This document shows, in pieces, positions 1 through 6,399 of a stretch of 8,210 nt of DNA. Position 1 is the stretch's first letter. Every line of letters begins with the position of its first letter. The notes below the pieces were generated by a model. The model did no database searches and was not told where the DNA came from. It saw nothing but the letters and a program-made list of their open reading frames with translations. Origin of the DNA: an uncultured Clostridia bacterium (GTDB lineage: Bacteria; Bacillota; Clostridia; Peptostreptococcales; Anaerovoracaceae); contig CALZMV010000054.1 in the NCBI GenBank assembly GCA_945788655.1, forward strand, positions 1-8,210, read 5' to 3'. The position numbers and the translations under genes are program-made.

Positions 1-104
1 TTTTTATTTTTCAAAACTGCATCTATAGATATTTTTCCTGAACCTTGCAGTATAACCCTCTGTGCCTATAGATGAATATTATTTTCACTTTCATCCTACC
101 ATAG

Positions 105-160
105 CATTCCGAAATGTGTTTTCGGAATGAAAAAATGTGTTTTCGTGAAATCCGAAAACA
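105..160. promoter_or_regulatory. Probable operator array upstream of the LysR-type regulator gene
   Basis: Two inverted repeats lie side by side. The first is a perfect 10-bp repeat, CATTCCGAAA (105-114) and TTTCGGAATG (120-129), with a 5-base spacer. The second is an 8-bp repeat, TGTTTTCG (138-145) and CGAAAACA (153-160), with a 7-base spacer. A 13-base direct repeat, AAATGTGTTTTCG, occurs at 112-124 and 133-145. Its 21-bp offset is about two helical turns, so bound proteins would sit on the same DNA face. The array ends 16 bases before the predicted -35 box of the LysR gene. Multiple dyads of this kind are typical of LysR binding regions, which often control their own gene and a divergent one. 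No T tract follows, so a terminator is unlikely. Binding by this particular regulator is inference. Confidence 0.6.
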
Positions 161-176
161 TATTAAAACTTTTTTG

Positions 177-205
177 TTGAATATTTCAAATAATTATGAG
201 ATAAT
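177..205 (+). promoter_or_regulatory. Predicted sigma-A-type promoter of the LysR-type regulator gene
   Basis: A TTGAAT box (177-182) and a GATAAT box (200-205) are separated by 17 bases, close to the consensus TTGACA-17-TATAAT. A TATAAT at 205-210 is an alternative -10 but has no good -35 partner at the right distance. Transcription would start near 212, giving a leader of about 28 bases that carries the AAGGA ribosome binding site at 226-230. The adjoining operator array suggests regulated or autoregulated transcription. Confidence 0.5.
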
Positions 206-239
206 ATAATATTAAAATTTAAATGAAGGATGGTTGACT

Positions 240-1130
240 ATGAATACTACGCATTTAGAGTCTTTTGTATACGTTGCCAAGTACAACAGTATTTCCAAGG
301 CTGCACAGCAATTGAACTACTCTTCTTCGACAGTTCAAAGTCACATAAAAGCATTGGAAGAAGAGTTTGACACAAAACTATACGACAGAACCAGTTCTGG
401 GATACAACTTACAAAAAACGGCAATTTGTTTCTGAAACATGCCAATCAGATACTTGATATTACGGATAATCTCCACAATATCTTTTCCAGTGACAGGAAC
501 ATCCTTCGCATTACTGCATCTGAGTCAGTGAACGTGTACCTGATGCATTCACTTATTCAGAAATTTATCAAAAAGTATCCGAACATTGAAATAGAATACA
601 CAAAGGCCATTACTCCAACGGCTTTAAACAGACTTCACGATAATCTATGCGACTTGAGCCTTATTGCAGAGCCACATTTTGAAGATGTAGAAGGAATAAA
701 AAGCAAATTCATATGTAAACTTCCGCTTTCCTTTTCAACTTCCCCTAAACATGTCTGCTTCAAGCAGGGTTTAAAGACCTCTAAATCATATAACACACTG
801 TATTGTACAATGGCTCTACCTATAATACTCGAAATACTAAACGAGAAGAATATTGACTTTGAAGAGTATTTTTCCTCCGAAAAAAATATAGGTGATTTTC
901 AAATGCTAAAAGACCTGGCATACGAAGGCCATGTCATCACATTGATGCCCACTAACCTTATAGAAAATGATCTGAAGAGCAATAAACTTCGTATCGTTCC
1001 TGAGCTTGACTGCAATCCTGCCGTCAACATCTATATGCTGACGTCAACAGAGCATACATCTAAGGATAGCATTATAAACTCCTTCGAAGAAGCTATTTCA
1101 TCGGTATTAGTCCCAAATACCACTAAATAA
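240..1130 (+). CDS. LysR-family transcriptional regulator
   Basis: A 296-residue protein of usual LysR length. The N-terminal winged helix-turn-helix spans about residues 1-60, with the family pattern F-x-x-V-A (about 9-13), S-I-S-K-A-A-x-x-L (17-25) and S-x-x-x-V-Q-S-H-I-K-A-L-E (28-40), followed by K-L-Y-D-R (46-50). The linker helix and the periplasmic-binding-protein-like effector domain make up the rest and are more divergent, so the ligand cannot be named. I chose ATG at 240 because the AAGGA site at 226-230 then lies 9 bases upstream. An in-frame TTG at 234 would leave only 3 bases. The gene points toward the rnf operon and ends at a shared terminator, so it is not part of that operon. 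Its DNA is visibly more AT-rich than the rnf genes. The likely regulated sites are in the repeat array upstream, possibly shared with a gene beyond the left edge. Confidence 0.9.
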   Translation: MNTTHLESFVYVAKYNSISKAAQQLNYSSSTVQSHIKALEEEFDTKLYDRTSSGIQLTKNGNLFLKHANQILDITDNLHNIFSSDRNILRITASESVNVYLMHSLIQKFIKKYPNIEIEYTKAITPTALNRLHDNLCDLSLIAEPHFEDVEGIKSKFICKLPLSFSTSPKHVCFKQGLKTSKSYNTLYCTMALPIILEILNEKNIDFEEYFSSEKNIGDFQMLKDLAYEGHVITLMPTNLIENDLKSNKLRIVPELDCNPAVNIYMLTSTEHTSKDSIINSFEEAISSVLVPNTTK

Positions 1131-1160
1131 GAATAGAATTCGATGTTCCTCTTAATTATC

Positions 1161-1205
1161 AAAAAATACCAAAGGCTCCCTTTTCAGGGAGCCTGTTATT
1201 TTTTT
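1161..1205. terminator. Bidirectional intrinsic terminator between the LysR gene and rnfB
   Basis: A perfect 8-bp GC-rich stem, AGGCTCCC (1173-1180) and GGGAGCCT (1187-1194), closes a 6-base loop TTTTCA. On the + strand it is followed by GTTATTTTTTT (to 1205). On the left it is preceded by AAAAAATA (1161-1168), which reads as TATTTTTT in the minus-strand transcript. It therefore serves both converging transcripts, about 40 bases after the LysR stop and about 25 bases after the rnfB stop. Confidence 0.9.
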
Positions 1206-1220
1206 AGAAAGAGCTAGTCT

Positions 1221-2060
1221 TTATGCTTCTGCAGCCTGTGCAGCAGGAGCAGCCGGTTTTCTTTTTGCTCTCATATTGATGATTGCGCCTGTTGGGCATT
1301 CCTTTGCACAAAGTCCGCAGTTCTTGCACTTTTCAGGATCAATCATTGCGTGGTTATCTTCCACCTTGATTGCTTCAAACTTACAAGCCTTTTCGCACTT
1401 CTTGCATCCAATACATCCGTTGGAGCATGCTTTTCTTGTCTTTGCGCCTGAATCCTTGGAGTTGCACTGTACAACTACCTTGTTCTTAGCAGGAGCGATT
1501 CTGATTACGCTGTTAGGGCACTGTTTAGCACAGATTCCGCAACCAACGCAAAGGTTTCTGTCTACAACAGCAACGCCATTGCAAACCATAATTGCACCAT
1601 ATGGGCAAGCTGCCTGACAGTCACCAAGACCTAAACAGCCGTGTGCACAAGCATTAAGTCCGCCGAAAAGCTGTTTTGCAGCCTTACATGTGCTTAATCC
1701 CTGATATTCCATAATTGTCTTAGCAGCATCCTTGTTTCCGTTACACATAACTACTGCAACCTGAGGATCTGCAGAGCCTGCATCAACGCCTAAGATTTCA
1801 GCTAATTTCGCTGCACAGTCTGCACCACCTACAGGGCACTTTGAAGCGCCGATTGATGGGTCAGCAGCTAAAGCAGATGCATAGTCATCACAACCAGCAA
1901 ATCCGCAGGCACCACAGTTAGCACCCGGAAGCTCTGCTCTTAAATTAGCAACAGTTTCGTCTACAGGAACGTAGAAAATCTTTGATGCGATAGTCAGGAT
2001 AACAGCTAAAACAAAACCGATAGCTACAATCAATAATACCGGTGTTAAAATTGCTTGCAT
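1221..2060 (-). CDS. rnfB: Rnf complex subunit RnfB (polyferredoxin, ferredoxin-side entry)
   Basis: A 279-residue iron-sulfur subunit of the ferredoxin:NAD+ oxidoreductase. It is thought to take electrons from reduced ferredoxin and pass them to the membrane core. Residues 5-27 form an N-terminal membrane anchor. A Cys motif at 49, 52, 57 and 75 (C-x2-C-x4-C-x17-C) is the RnfB-specific [4Fe-4S] site. Four ferredoxin-like motifs follow: Cys 138/142/148/152, 171/174/177/181, 212/216/219/222/226 and 245/248/251/255, which suggests five clusters in total. This is more than the short proteobacterial RsxB and typical of clostridial forms. Conserved single Cys residues occur at 106 and 125. The tail (about 266-279) is rich in Ala and Pro and probably disordered. 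The start is fixed by AAGGAGG at 2068-2074, 7 bases upstream. It is the last gene of the operon, 17 bases after rnfA. Confidence 0.96.
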   Translation of the reverse strand: MQAILTPVLLIVAIGFVLAVILTIASKIFYVPVDETVANLRAELPGANCGACGFAGCDDYASALAADPSIGASKCPVGGADCAAKLAEILGVDAGSADPQVAVVMCNGNKDAAKTIMEYQGLSTCKAAKQLFGGLNACAHGCLGLGDCQAACPYGAIMVCNGVAVVDRNLCVGCGICAKQCPNSVIRIAPAKNKVVVQCNSKDSGAKTRKACSNGCIGCKKCEKACKFEAIKVEDNHAMIDPEKCKNCGLCAKECPTGAIINMRAKRKPAAPAAQAAEA

Positions 2061-2077
2061 ATCAATTCCTCCTTATC

Positions 2078-2650
2078 CTATACTAATCCGCCGAATCCCA
2101 TGAAGCTTAGGGATAAGAACGCAGCTGTAACTAATACGATAGGCACTCCCTGGAAGCACTTAGGAATTGAAGTATTAGCTTCAAGCTTACCTCTCATACC
2201 TGAGAAGATAACCATAGCTAATAAGAAACCAATACCTGCACCAGCGGAGTTAACTAATGCCTGAATGTAAGTGTATCCTTCATCGATGTTGGAGATACAT
2301 ACACCAAGTACTGCACAGTTAGTAGTGATAAGTGGCAGATAAACACCTAAGGACTTGTGTAAAGCCGGGATGAATTTCTTTAATGCCATTTCTACGAACT
2401 GTACTAATGCAGCGATGATAAGGATAAATGCAATAGTCTGTAAGTAACCGATTCCAAAGTTGTCTAATACCAACATGATTGGATATGTAGCAGCTGTTGC
2501 AAGAACCATTACGAAGATTACCGCAACACCCATACCTGCAGCGGAGTCTAATTTCTTAGAAACGCCAAGGAATGGACAAATACCCAAGAACTGAGCTAAA
2601 ACATAGTTATTTACTAAAATTATGCCTAGTAAAATTGTACCGAATCCCAT
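2078..2650 (-). CDS. rnfA: Rnf complex membrane subunit RnfA
   Basis: A 190-residue integral membrane protein of standard family length with about six hydrophobic helices. It belongs to the RnfA/RnfE/NqrD/NqrE family. Two conserved Cys residues lie in half-helix motifs: Cys25 in L-G-I-C-P-F-L-G and Cys112 in T-T-N-C-A-V-L-G. In related complexes these Cys residues, together with those of RnfE, hold an Fe-S centre in the middle of the membrane that relays electrons across it. Its ATG overlaps the rnfE stop codon by one base (TAATG), so translation is probably coupled. An AAGGAG sequence lies 10 bases upstream. It is paired with RnfE, which has the same fold in inverted orientation. Confidence 0.97.
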   Translation of the reverse strand: MGFGTILLGIILVNNYVLAQFLGICPFLGVSKKLDSAAGMGVAVIFVMVLATAATYPIMLVLDNFGIGYLQTIAFILIIAALVQFVEMALKKFIPALHKSLGVYLPLITTNCAVLGVCISNIDEGYTYIQALVNSAGAGIGFLLAMVIFSGMRGKLEANTSIPKCFQGVPIVLVTAAFLSLSFMGFGGLV

Positions 2651-3348
2651 TATGCTTCAACTCCTTTCTCTAATTCTGCAATGCATTTTTCCTGCTGGCA
2701 AATAGAAGCCATTGCGCAGCCGTGGCAACCGAAGCTACCCTTAACGCCTTTACCCTTTGTAAAGAAGTTAACTGCTGCGATAGCACAAGCGAAGATGAAG
2801 AATCCACCAGGAGCTAATGCGATGATTAAAATAGGATGTGCACTTAACCAAGGAAGTGCAATTCCGAAAATAGTACCTGCACCTAAGATTTCTCTAACAG
2901 CACCCATAGCACCAAGGGCTAATGTAAAACCAATACCCATACCAATACCATCTAAAGCAGAGTCAAAAGCATTGTTCTTTGATGCGAACATTTCAGCTCT
3001 ACCAAGGATGATACAGTTTACTACGATCAGTGGAATAAACAAACCAAGTGATGCGTAAAGTGATGGTACAAAAGCCTGTAATACGAACTGTACTACAGTT
3101 ACGAAACCTGCGATTACTACGATATAGCAAGGTATTCTTACTTTATCAGGAATAATCTTTGCAAGTAATGAAATAACGATGTTTGAGCAGATTAATACTG
3201 CTGTAGCAGAAACACCCATACCTAAACCGTTTAAAGCGGAGCTTGTAGTAGCCAGAGTAGGACAAGTACCTAACAGAAGTACTAATACTGGGTTTTCTTT
3301 AATAATACCCTTTGTAAGGATAGCTAATTTGCTAGTTTTCTTTTCCAT
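2650..3348 (-). CDS. rnfE: Rnf complex membrane subunit RnfE
   Basis: A 232-residue integral membrane protein with about six helices, paralogous to RnfA. The family Cys residues are present: Cys29 in L-G-T-C-P-T-L-A and Cys112 in V-V-N-C-I-I-L-G-R-A-E. With RnfA it should form the membrane-embedded Fe-S electron relay. The protein ends in a hydrophilic tail containing four Cys residues (208, 211, 217, 222) in C-x2-C-x5-C-x4-C spacing, which could bind a metal or cluster. Short proteobacterial RsxE lacks such a tail as far as I know. Its ATG shares one base with the rnfG stop (TAATG), and GGGAGGTG lies just upstream within rnfG. Confidence 0.96.
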   Translation of the reverse strand: MEKKTSKLAILTKGIIKENPVLVLLLGTCPTLATTSSALNGLGMGVSATAVLICSNIVISLLAKIIPDKVRIPCYIVVIAGFVTVVQFVLQAFVPSLYASLGLFIPLIVVNCIILGRAEMFASKNNAFDSALDGIGMGIGFTLALGAMGAVREILGAGTIFGIALPWLSAHPILIIALAPGGFFIFACAIAAVNFFTKGKGVKGSFGCHGCAMASICQQEKCIAELEKGVEA

Positions 3349-3917
3349 TATTTAGCACCTCCCACGATTTCTGCCTGCTGGAGAGCTGCGTTTACACCAG
3401 CGTGAACACCATTGGATGAAATAGTTGCACCACTTACGTGAGTAATGTGGGAGTCACCCTTGGCTGTCATATCATCTAATTCTGTTAAACCGATGTACTG
3501 TTCTAAGTAACCTGGGTCATGAGCCTTAGTACCAAGACCTGGAGTATCTCCATGAGCAGTTACCTTAACGCCTGTAATTGCACCGTTTTCATCGATACCT
3601 ATCATTTCTGTTAATAATCCACCGAAGGATTTAGTCTTAACAGTAACAACCATACCGCAGCCATTGTCTGCAATGTAGCAGTCTTCTACAAAAAGTTTGC
3701 CATCTTCAACTACAGCTAATTCACCATCAAATTCAGTAAATCCTTCAGCTGCTGGAAGAAGCTCAGCTCTTGCTTCATTTGCAGACTTGATTGAGTTGGC
3801 TTCAATGATAGGTGATGTAATTGAGTTTACAACAGCCAGTAAGCCTGTAACTACTAAACAGATAGCTACAAGAACAACTGTAGGTGCAATGTATTCTTTA
3901 AAATTATTATTTTTCAT
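3348..3917 (-). CDS. rnfG: Rnf complex flavoprotein subunit RnfG (covalent FMN)
   Basis: A 189-residue subunit with one N-terminal membrane helix (about 9-31) and an extracytoplasmic FMN-binding domain. The flavin attachment motif S-G-A-T is at 162-165, so Thr165 should carry FMN through a phosphoester bond made by the flavin transferase ApbE (no apbE gene in this window). The conserved F-G-G (98-100) and the G-D-T-P-G-L-G-T segment (123-130) are intact. I chose ATG at 3917 rather than the longer reading frame that opens at 3959, because GGAGGTG lies 9 bases before it, and the residue after it begins the hydrophilic N-terminus expected before the anchor helix. The gene overlaps the end of rnfD by 11 bases, implying translational coupling. 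Confidence 0.95.
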   Translation of the reverse strand: MKNNNFKEYIAPTVVLVAICLVVTGLLAVVNSITSPIIEANSIKSANEARAELLPAAEGFTEFDGELAVVEDGKLFVEDCYIADNGCGMVVTVKTKSFGGLLTEMIGIDENGAITGVKVTAHGDTPGLGTKAHDPGYLEQYIGLTELDDMTAKGDSHITHVSGATISSNGVHAGVNAALQQAEIVGGAK

Positions 3918-4899
3918 TTTTCTTTGCACCTCCATACATTCTCTTCTGACAGAAGTCATTGATTAATGGTGTTAAGCAGTTCATTAACAGAATGGAGAAT
4001 GAAACACCTTCTGGGAATGAAGCAAATAATCTGATTACCATTGTGATTACACCACAGCCTACACCCATGATAACCTTACCCATTGGAAGAAGCGGGCTTG
4101 TTACATAGTCAGTTGCCATGAAGAATGCACCAAGCATTACACCGCCTGCAAGGATGTGGAATACAGCCATCTGAAGCGGATCTCCTGTACCTGTTACACC
4201 GTAGTATACGAATGCAAATACAAATACAGTACCGATAAATGTAAATGGAATAATTGGGCTGATAACCTTTTTCCAAATCAGGAACAGACCGCCTAATAAT
4301 AATGCGATTGCACTTACTTCACCTAGGGAACCGCCAACAAAACCTAAGAATAAATCCATGTTTGAAGGAAGTTCAACTCCTGTTGCGCCTTCTGAAATTG
4401 CTCCAAGTACGCCTAGTGGAGTTGCTGTTGAAGTAGTATCTGCTGCCATCTTAGGAAGCGGCCATGTAGTCATTTCTGTTGCGAAGGAAATGAACATAAC
4501 GATTCTTGCTGTGATAGCAGGGTTTACAATGTTCTTACCAATACCGCCGTATAACTGCTTTACAATGATGATTGCAACAAAAGTACCTAAGATTGCAATC
4601 CAGTAAGGAAGTCCTGAAGGGCAGTTCATTGCAATTAACAGACCTGTTAGAGCTGCTGAGCAGTCAGATACAGTCTGTGTCTTATGATTTAATTTGTTCC
4701 ATATGTATTCAAAAGCAACAGCTGATACAACGCAAACTGCTGTTAAAGCAATTACTCTTAAACCGAATACATAAACACTCACTAAAAGTGAAGGCATTAG
4801 GGCCATGATAACCATAGCCATAATCTTTGATGTATCAATAGGGCTCACAATATGAGGAGCGGATGATACTACCAGGTTGTTATAAAATTTCTTATCCAT
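3907..4899 (-). CDS. rnfD: Rnf complex membrane flavoprotein subunit RnfD
   Basis: A 330-residue integral membrane protein of the NqrB/RnfD family with roughly nine to ten hydrophobic segments. It is believed to be a main part of the ion-translocating core. The covalent FMN site is recognisable as D-T-T-S-T-A-T-P-L (154-162), with Thr160 as the predicted acceptor. The Gly of the usual S-G-A-T is Thr here. The helix motif around G-K-N-I-V-N-P-A (121-128) and the A-T-D-Y-V-T-S-P stretch (262-269) are family hallmarks. It starts 2 bases after the rnfC stop. The AAGGAGG in the end of rnfC is about 13 bases upstream, rather far, so coupling to rnfC translation probably helps. Its 3' end overlaps rnfG. 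Confidence 0.96.
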   Translation of the reverse strand: MDKKFYNNLVVSSAPHIVSPIDTSKIMAMVIMALMPSLLVSVYVFGLRVIALTAVCVVSAVAFEYIWNKLNHKTQTVSDCSAALTGLLIAMNCPSGLPYWIAILGTFVAIIIVKQLYGGIGKNIVNPAITARIVMFISFATEMTTWPLPKMAADTTSTATPLGVLGAISEGATGVELPSNMDLFLGFVGGSLGEVSAIALLLGGLFLIWKKVISPIIPFTFIGTVFVFAFVYYGVTGTGDPLQMAVFHILAGGVMLGAFFMATDYVTSPLLPMGKVIMGVGCGVITMVIRLFASFPEGVSFSILLMNCLTPLINDFCQKRMYGGAKKNEK

Positions 4900-4901
4900 T
4901 A

Positions 4902-6209
4902 TTATAATCCAGCCTCCTTTACAACAGCTTTACCAAGCTTATTCATGAAACCAAGAGGTCTTCTAGCCGGACAAATATATGAACAGCTTCCGCATTCCAT
5001 GCACTGCATAACCTTTAAGTCGCTAAGAGCCTGTGCATCTCTTCTTTCGTAAGCGTCTGCAAGAGCAGTTGGAATTAACTTGAACGGACATGCGCTGTGG
5101 CATCTTCCGCAGTTGATGCAAGCGGTTTCTTCTTTAACAAGAGCCTGGCTCTTTGAGAATGCCAGAATAGCATTGTTATTCTTAACGATTGGCATTTCAT
5201 CAGAGAAGATTGCTCTACCCATCATTGGACCACCCATAAGAATCTTTCTAGGTTCCTGCTTGTAGCCACCGCAGAATTCGATAACATCGCTGATCATTGT
5301 TCCGATTGGAGCGATGATATTCTTTGGAGTTGTCACTGCATCTCCATCTACTGTGATTCTCTTTGTAGTTAATGGTCTGCCTGTCTTAAAGTACTGACCT
5401 ACGAATGCAATTGTTGTTACATTTGAAAGGATAATTCCTAAATCAGCCGGTAACACACCTGCGTTCATTGTTTTTCCTGTAATTTCATAAACCAGTACTC
5501 TTTCAGCTCCCTTTGGATATCTTGCCTGAAGCTTGAAAGTCTTAATGTTTGTGATGCCTTTTTCAGCTAAAAGCTTGTCGATGTGTTCGATGGCATCCAT
5601 CTTGTTTTCTTCGATTCCGATGTAACCTTCATCAAGACCGATATACTTCATGACAAGCTGACATCCTTCAATCAGTTCTTCAGCATTTTCCAGCATAAGT
5701 CTATGGTCAGAAGTGATGAACGGTTCACACTCTGCAGCGTTAACAATCAGAGTATGTACATCGTCAATATTTCTTGGGTTGAACTTAATGTGTGTTGGGA
5801 ATGATGCACCACCAAGACCTACTAATCCGCTTTCTCTGATTGCTTTTACAAATCCAGCCAGATCTTCAACTTCTGGTGCTTTAATTCCTTCATAAACTTC
5901 CTGTTTCTTGTCTGTTTCGATTACTACAAGAGTATCGATACCACCCATTGCATTTCTCTGTTCTTCCAGCGCAATTACTGTTCCGGAAACACCAGAGTGG
6001 ATAGGTGCACTGACAAATGCATCTGTATCACCGATAAGCTGTCCTACTTTAACGTAGTCACCCTTTGCAACAAGGGGCTTACAAGGTGCTCCAATATGCT
6101 GAGACATGGAAATTTTTACAACATCCGGAGTTGGCATTACTTCTGTTGCACAACCGGCAGTGTGCTTGTAATGGCTCACGTGAATGCTCTGTAAATGTTT
6201 TTGACTCAT
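4902..6209 (-). CDS. rnfC: Rnf complex NADH/NAD+-side subunit RnfC
   Basis: A 435-residue peripheral cytoplasmic subunit that exchanges electrons with NAD+/NADH. Order of parts: an N-terminal barrel-sandwich (lipoyl-like) domain (about 20-100), then a nucleotide and FMN domain related to the NuoF 51-kDa subunit. This includes G-L-G-G-A-S-F-P-T-H (131-140), V-N-A-A-E-C-E-P (156-163) and Y-P-K-G-A-E-R (231-237). A SLBB-like segment (about 280-315) follows. Last come two [4Fe-4S] motifs, Cys 364/367/370/374 and 403/406/409/413, each C-x2-C-x2-C-x3-C-P. All family residues I can recognise are intact. It is the first gene of the operon. An AGGAAGG site at 6219-6225 lies 9 bases before the ATG. The length is normal for Firmicute RnfC, without the long repeat tail of proteobacterial RsxC. 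Confidence 0.97.
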   Translation of the reverse strand: MSQKHLQSIHVSHYKHTAGCATEVMPTPDVVKISMSQHIGAPCKPLVAKGDYVKVGQLIGDTDAFVSAPIHSGVSGTVIALEEQRNAMGGIDTLVVIETDKKQEVYEGIKAPEVEDLAGFVKAIRESGLVGLGGASFPTHIKFNPRNIDDVHTLIVNAAECEPFITSDHRLMLENAEELIEGCQLVMKYIGLDEGYIGIEENKMDAIEHIDKLLAEKGITNIKTFKLQARYPKGAERVLVYEITGKTMNAGVLPADLGIILSNVTTIAFVGQYFKTGRPLTTKRITVDGDAVTTPKNIIAPIGTMISDVIEFCGGYKQEPRKILMGGPMMGRAIFSDEMPIVKNNNAILAFSKSQALVKEETACINCGRCHSACPFKLIPTALADAYERRDAQALSDLKVMQCMECGSCSYICPARRPLGFMNKLGKAVVKEAGL

Positions 6210-6233
6210 TTGGTGAGACCTTCCTTTCTAAAT

Positions 6234-6286
6234 ATTATACATAATCATACGCAATACATTATACTACAACGCAAATCAAAAATCAT
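6234..6286 (-). promoter_or_regulatory. Candidate promoter region of the rnf operon
   Basis: Reading the minus strand, two perfect TATAAT boxes occur, at 6263-6258 and 6239-6234, 24 bases apart. Neither has a good -35 at 17 bases: the first has ATGATT (6286-6281) and the second ATAATG. The resulting leader would be about 42 or 18 bases. A hexamer TTGCGT is repeated at 6274-6269 and 6254-6249, 20 bases apart, and could be an activator or repressor site. The weak -35 would fit a factor-dependent promoter, but that is inference. No riboswitch-like structure is evident in so short a leader. Confidence 0.4.
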
Positions 6287-6325
6287 TAAAAATTTTTCAT
6301 AACATCAAGAAATTGTTGGATTTTT

Positions 6326-6392
6326 AACAAAAAAATCAAAAATGGTCAATTATTAGCACCTCTAAAAAAAGGTTCTGATTATATTGACCATT
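6326..6392 (-). terminator. AT-rich intrinsic terminator after the decarboxylase gene
   Basis: A perfect 10-bp inverted repeat, AATGGTCAAT (6341-6350) and ATTGACCATT (6383-6392), encloses further pairing: ATTAG with CTGAT allowing one G-U, and ACCT with AGGT. This makes a long imperfect hairpin with a loop of about 8 bases. In the minus-strand transcript it begins 7 bases after the decarboxylase stop and is followed by TTTGATTTTTTTG. It should end the decarboxylase transcript and isolate the rnf operon from it. Together with the promoter region it accounts for most of the 190-base gap 6210-6399. Confidence 0.7.
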
Positions 6393-6399
6393 CATTTTA

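Noticed and set aside
23..94. 23-codon open frame on the minus strand, ATG at 94
   Set aside because: It is very short, has only a weak ribosome binding site and no recognisable sequence. It is more likely non-coding leader or intergenic DNA.
112..160. Repeated AAATGTGTTTTCG as the start of a CRISPR array
   Set aside because: There are only two direct copies, the repeat is 13 bases with an 8-base gap, and no cas genes are visible. It fits an operator much better.
234..239. TTG start for the LysR regulator two codons upstream of the ATG
   Set aside because: It would be only 3 bases from the AAGGA site, too close, while the ATG at 240 is 9 bases away.
1276..1617. Open frame on the + strand, opposite rnfB
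   Set aside because: It lies wholly antisense to a clear RnfB gene, has no convincing ribosome binding site and encodes no recognisable domain. The same holds for the other + strand frames within 2055-6194 and 7264-7452.
3918..3959. Longer start for RnfG adding 14 residues
   Set aside because: The extension lies inside rnfD and has no good ribosome binding site. The ATG at 3917 has GGAGGTG at proper spacing and fits the family N-terminus.
1221..6209. The operon as an Nqr (Na+-translocating NADH:quinone reductase) cluster
   Set aside because: RnfB and RnfC type polyferredoxin and NAD-side subunits are present, while NqrA and NqrF (the FAD/2Fe-2S subunit) are absent, so this is Rnf.
6341..6392. 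Inverted repeat as a miniature mobile element
   Set aside because: No target-site duplication is visible. Its position right after a stop codon and the following T-rich run fit a terminator.
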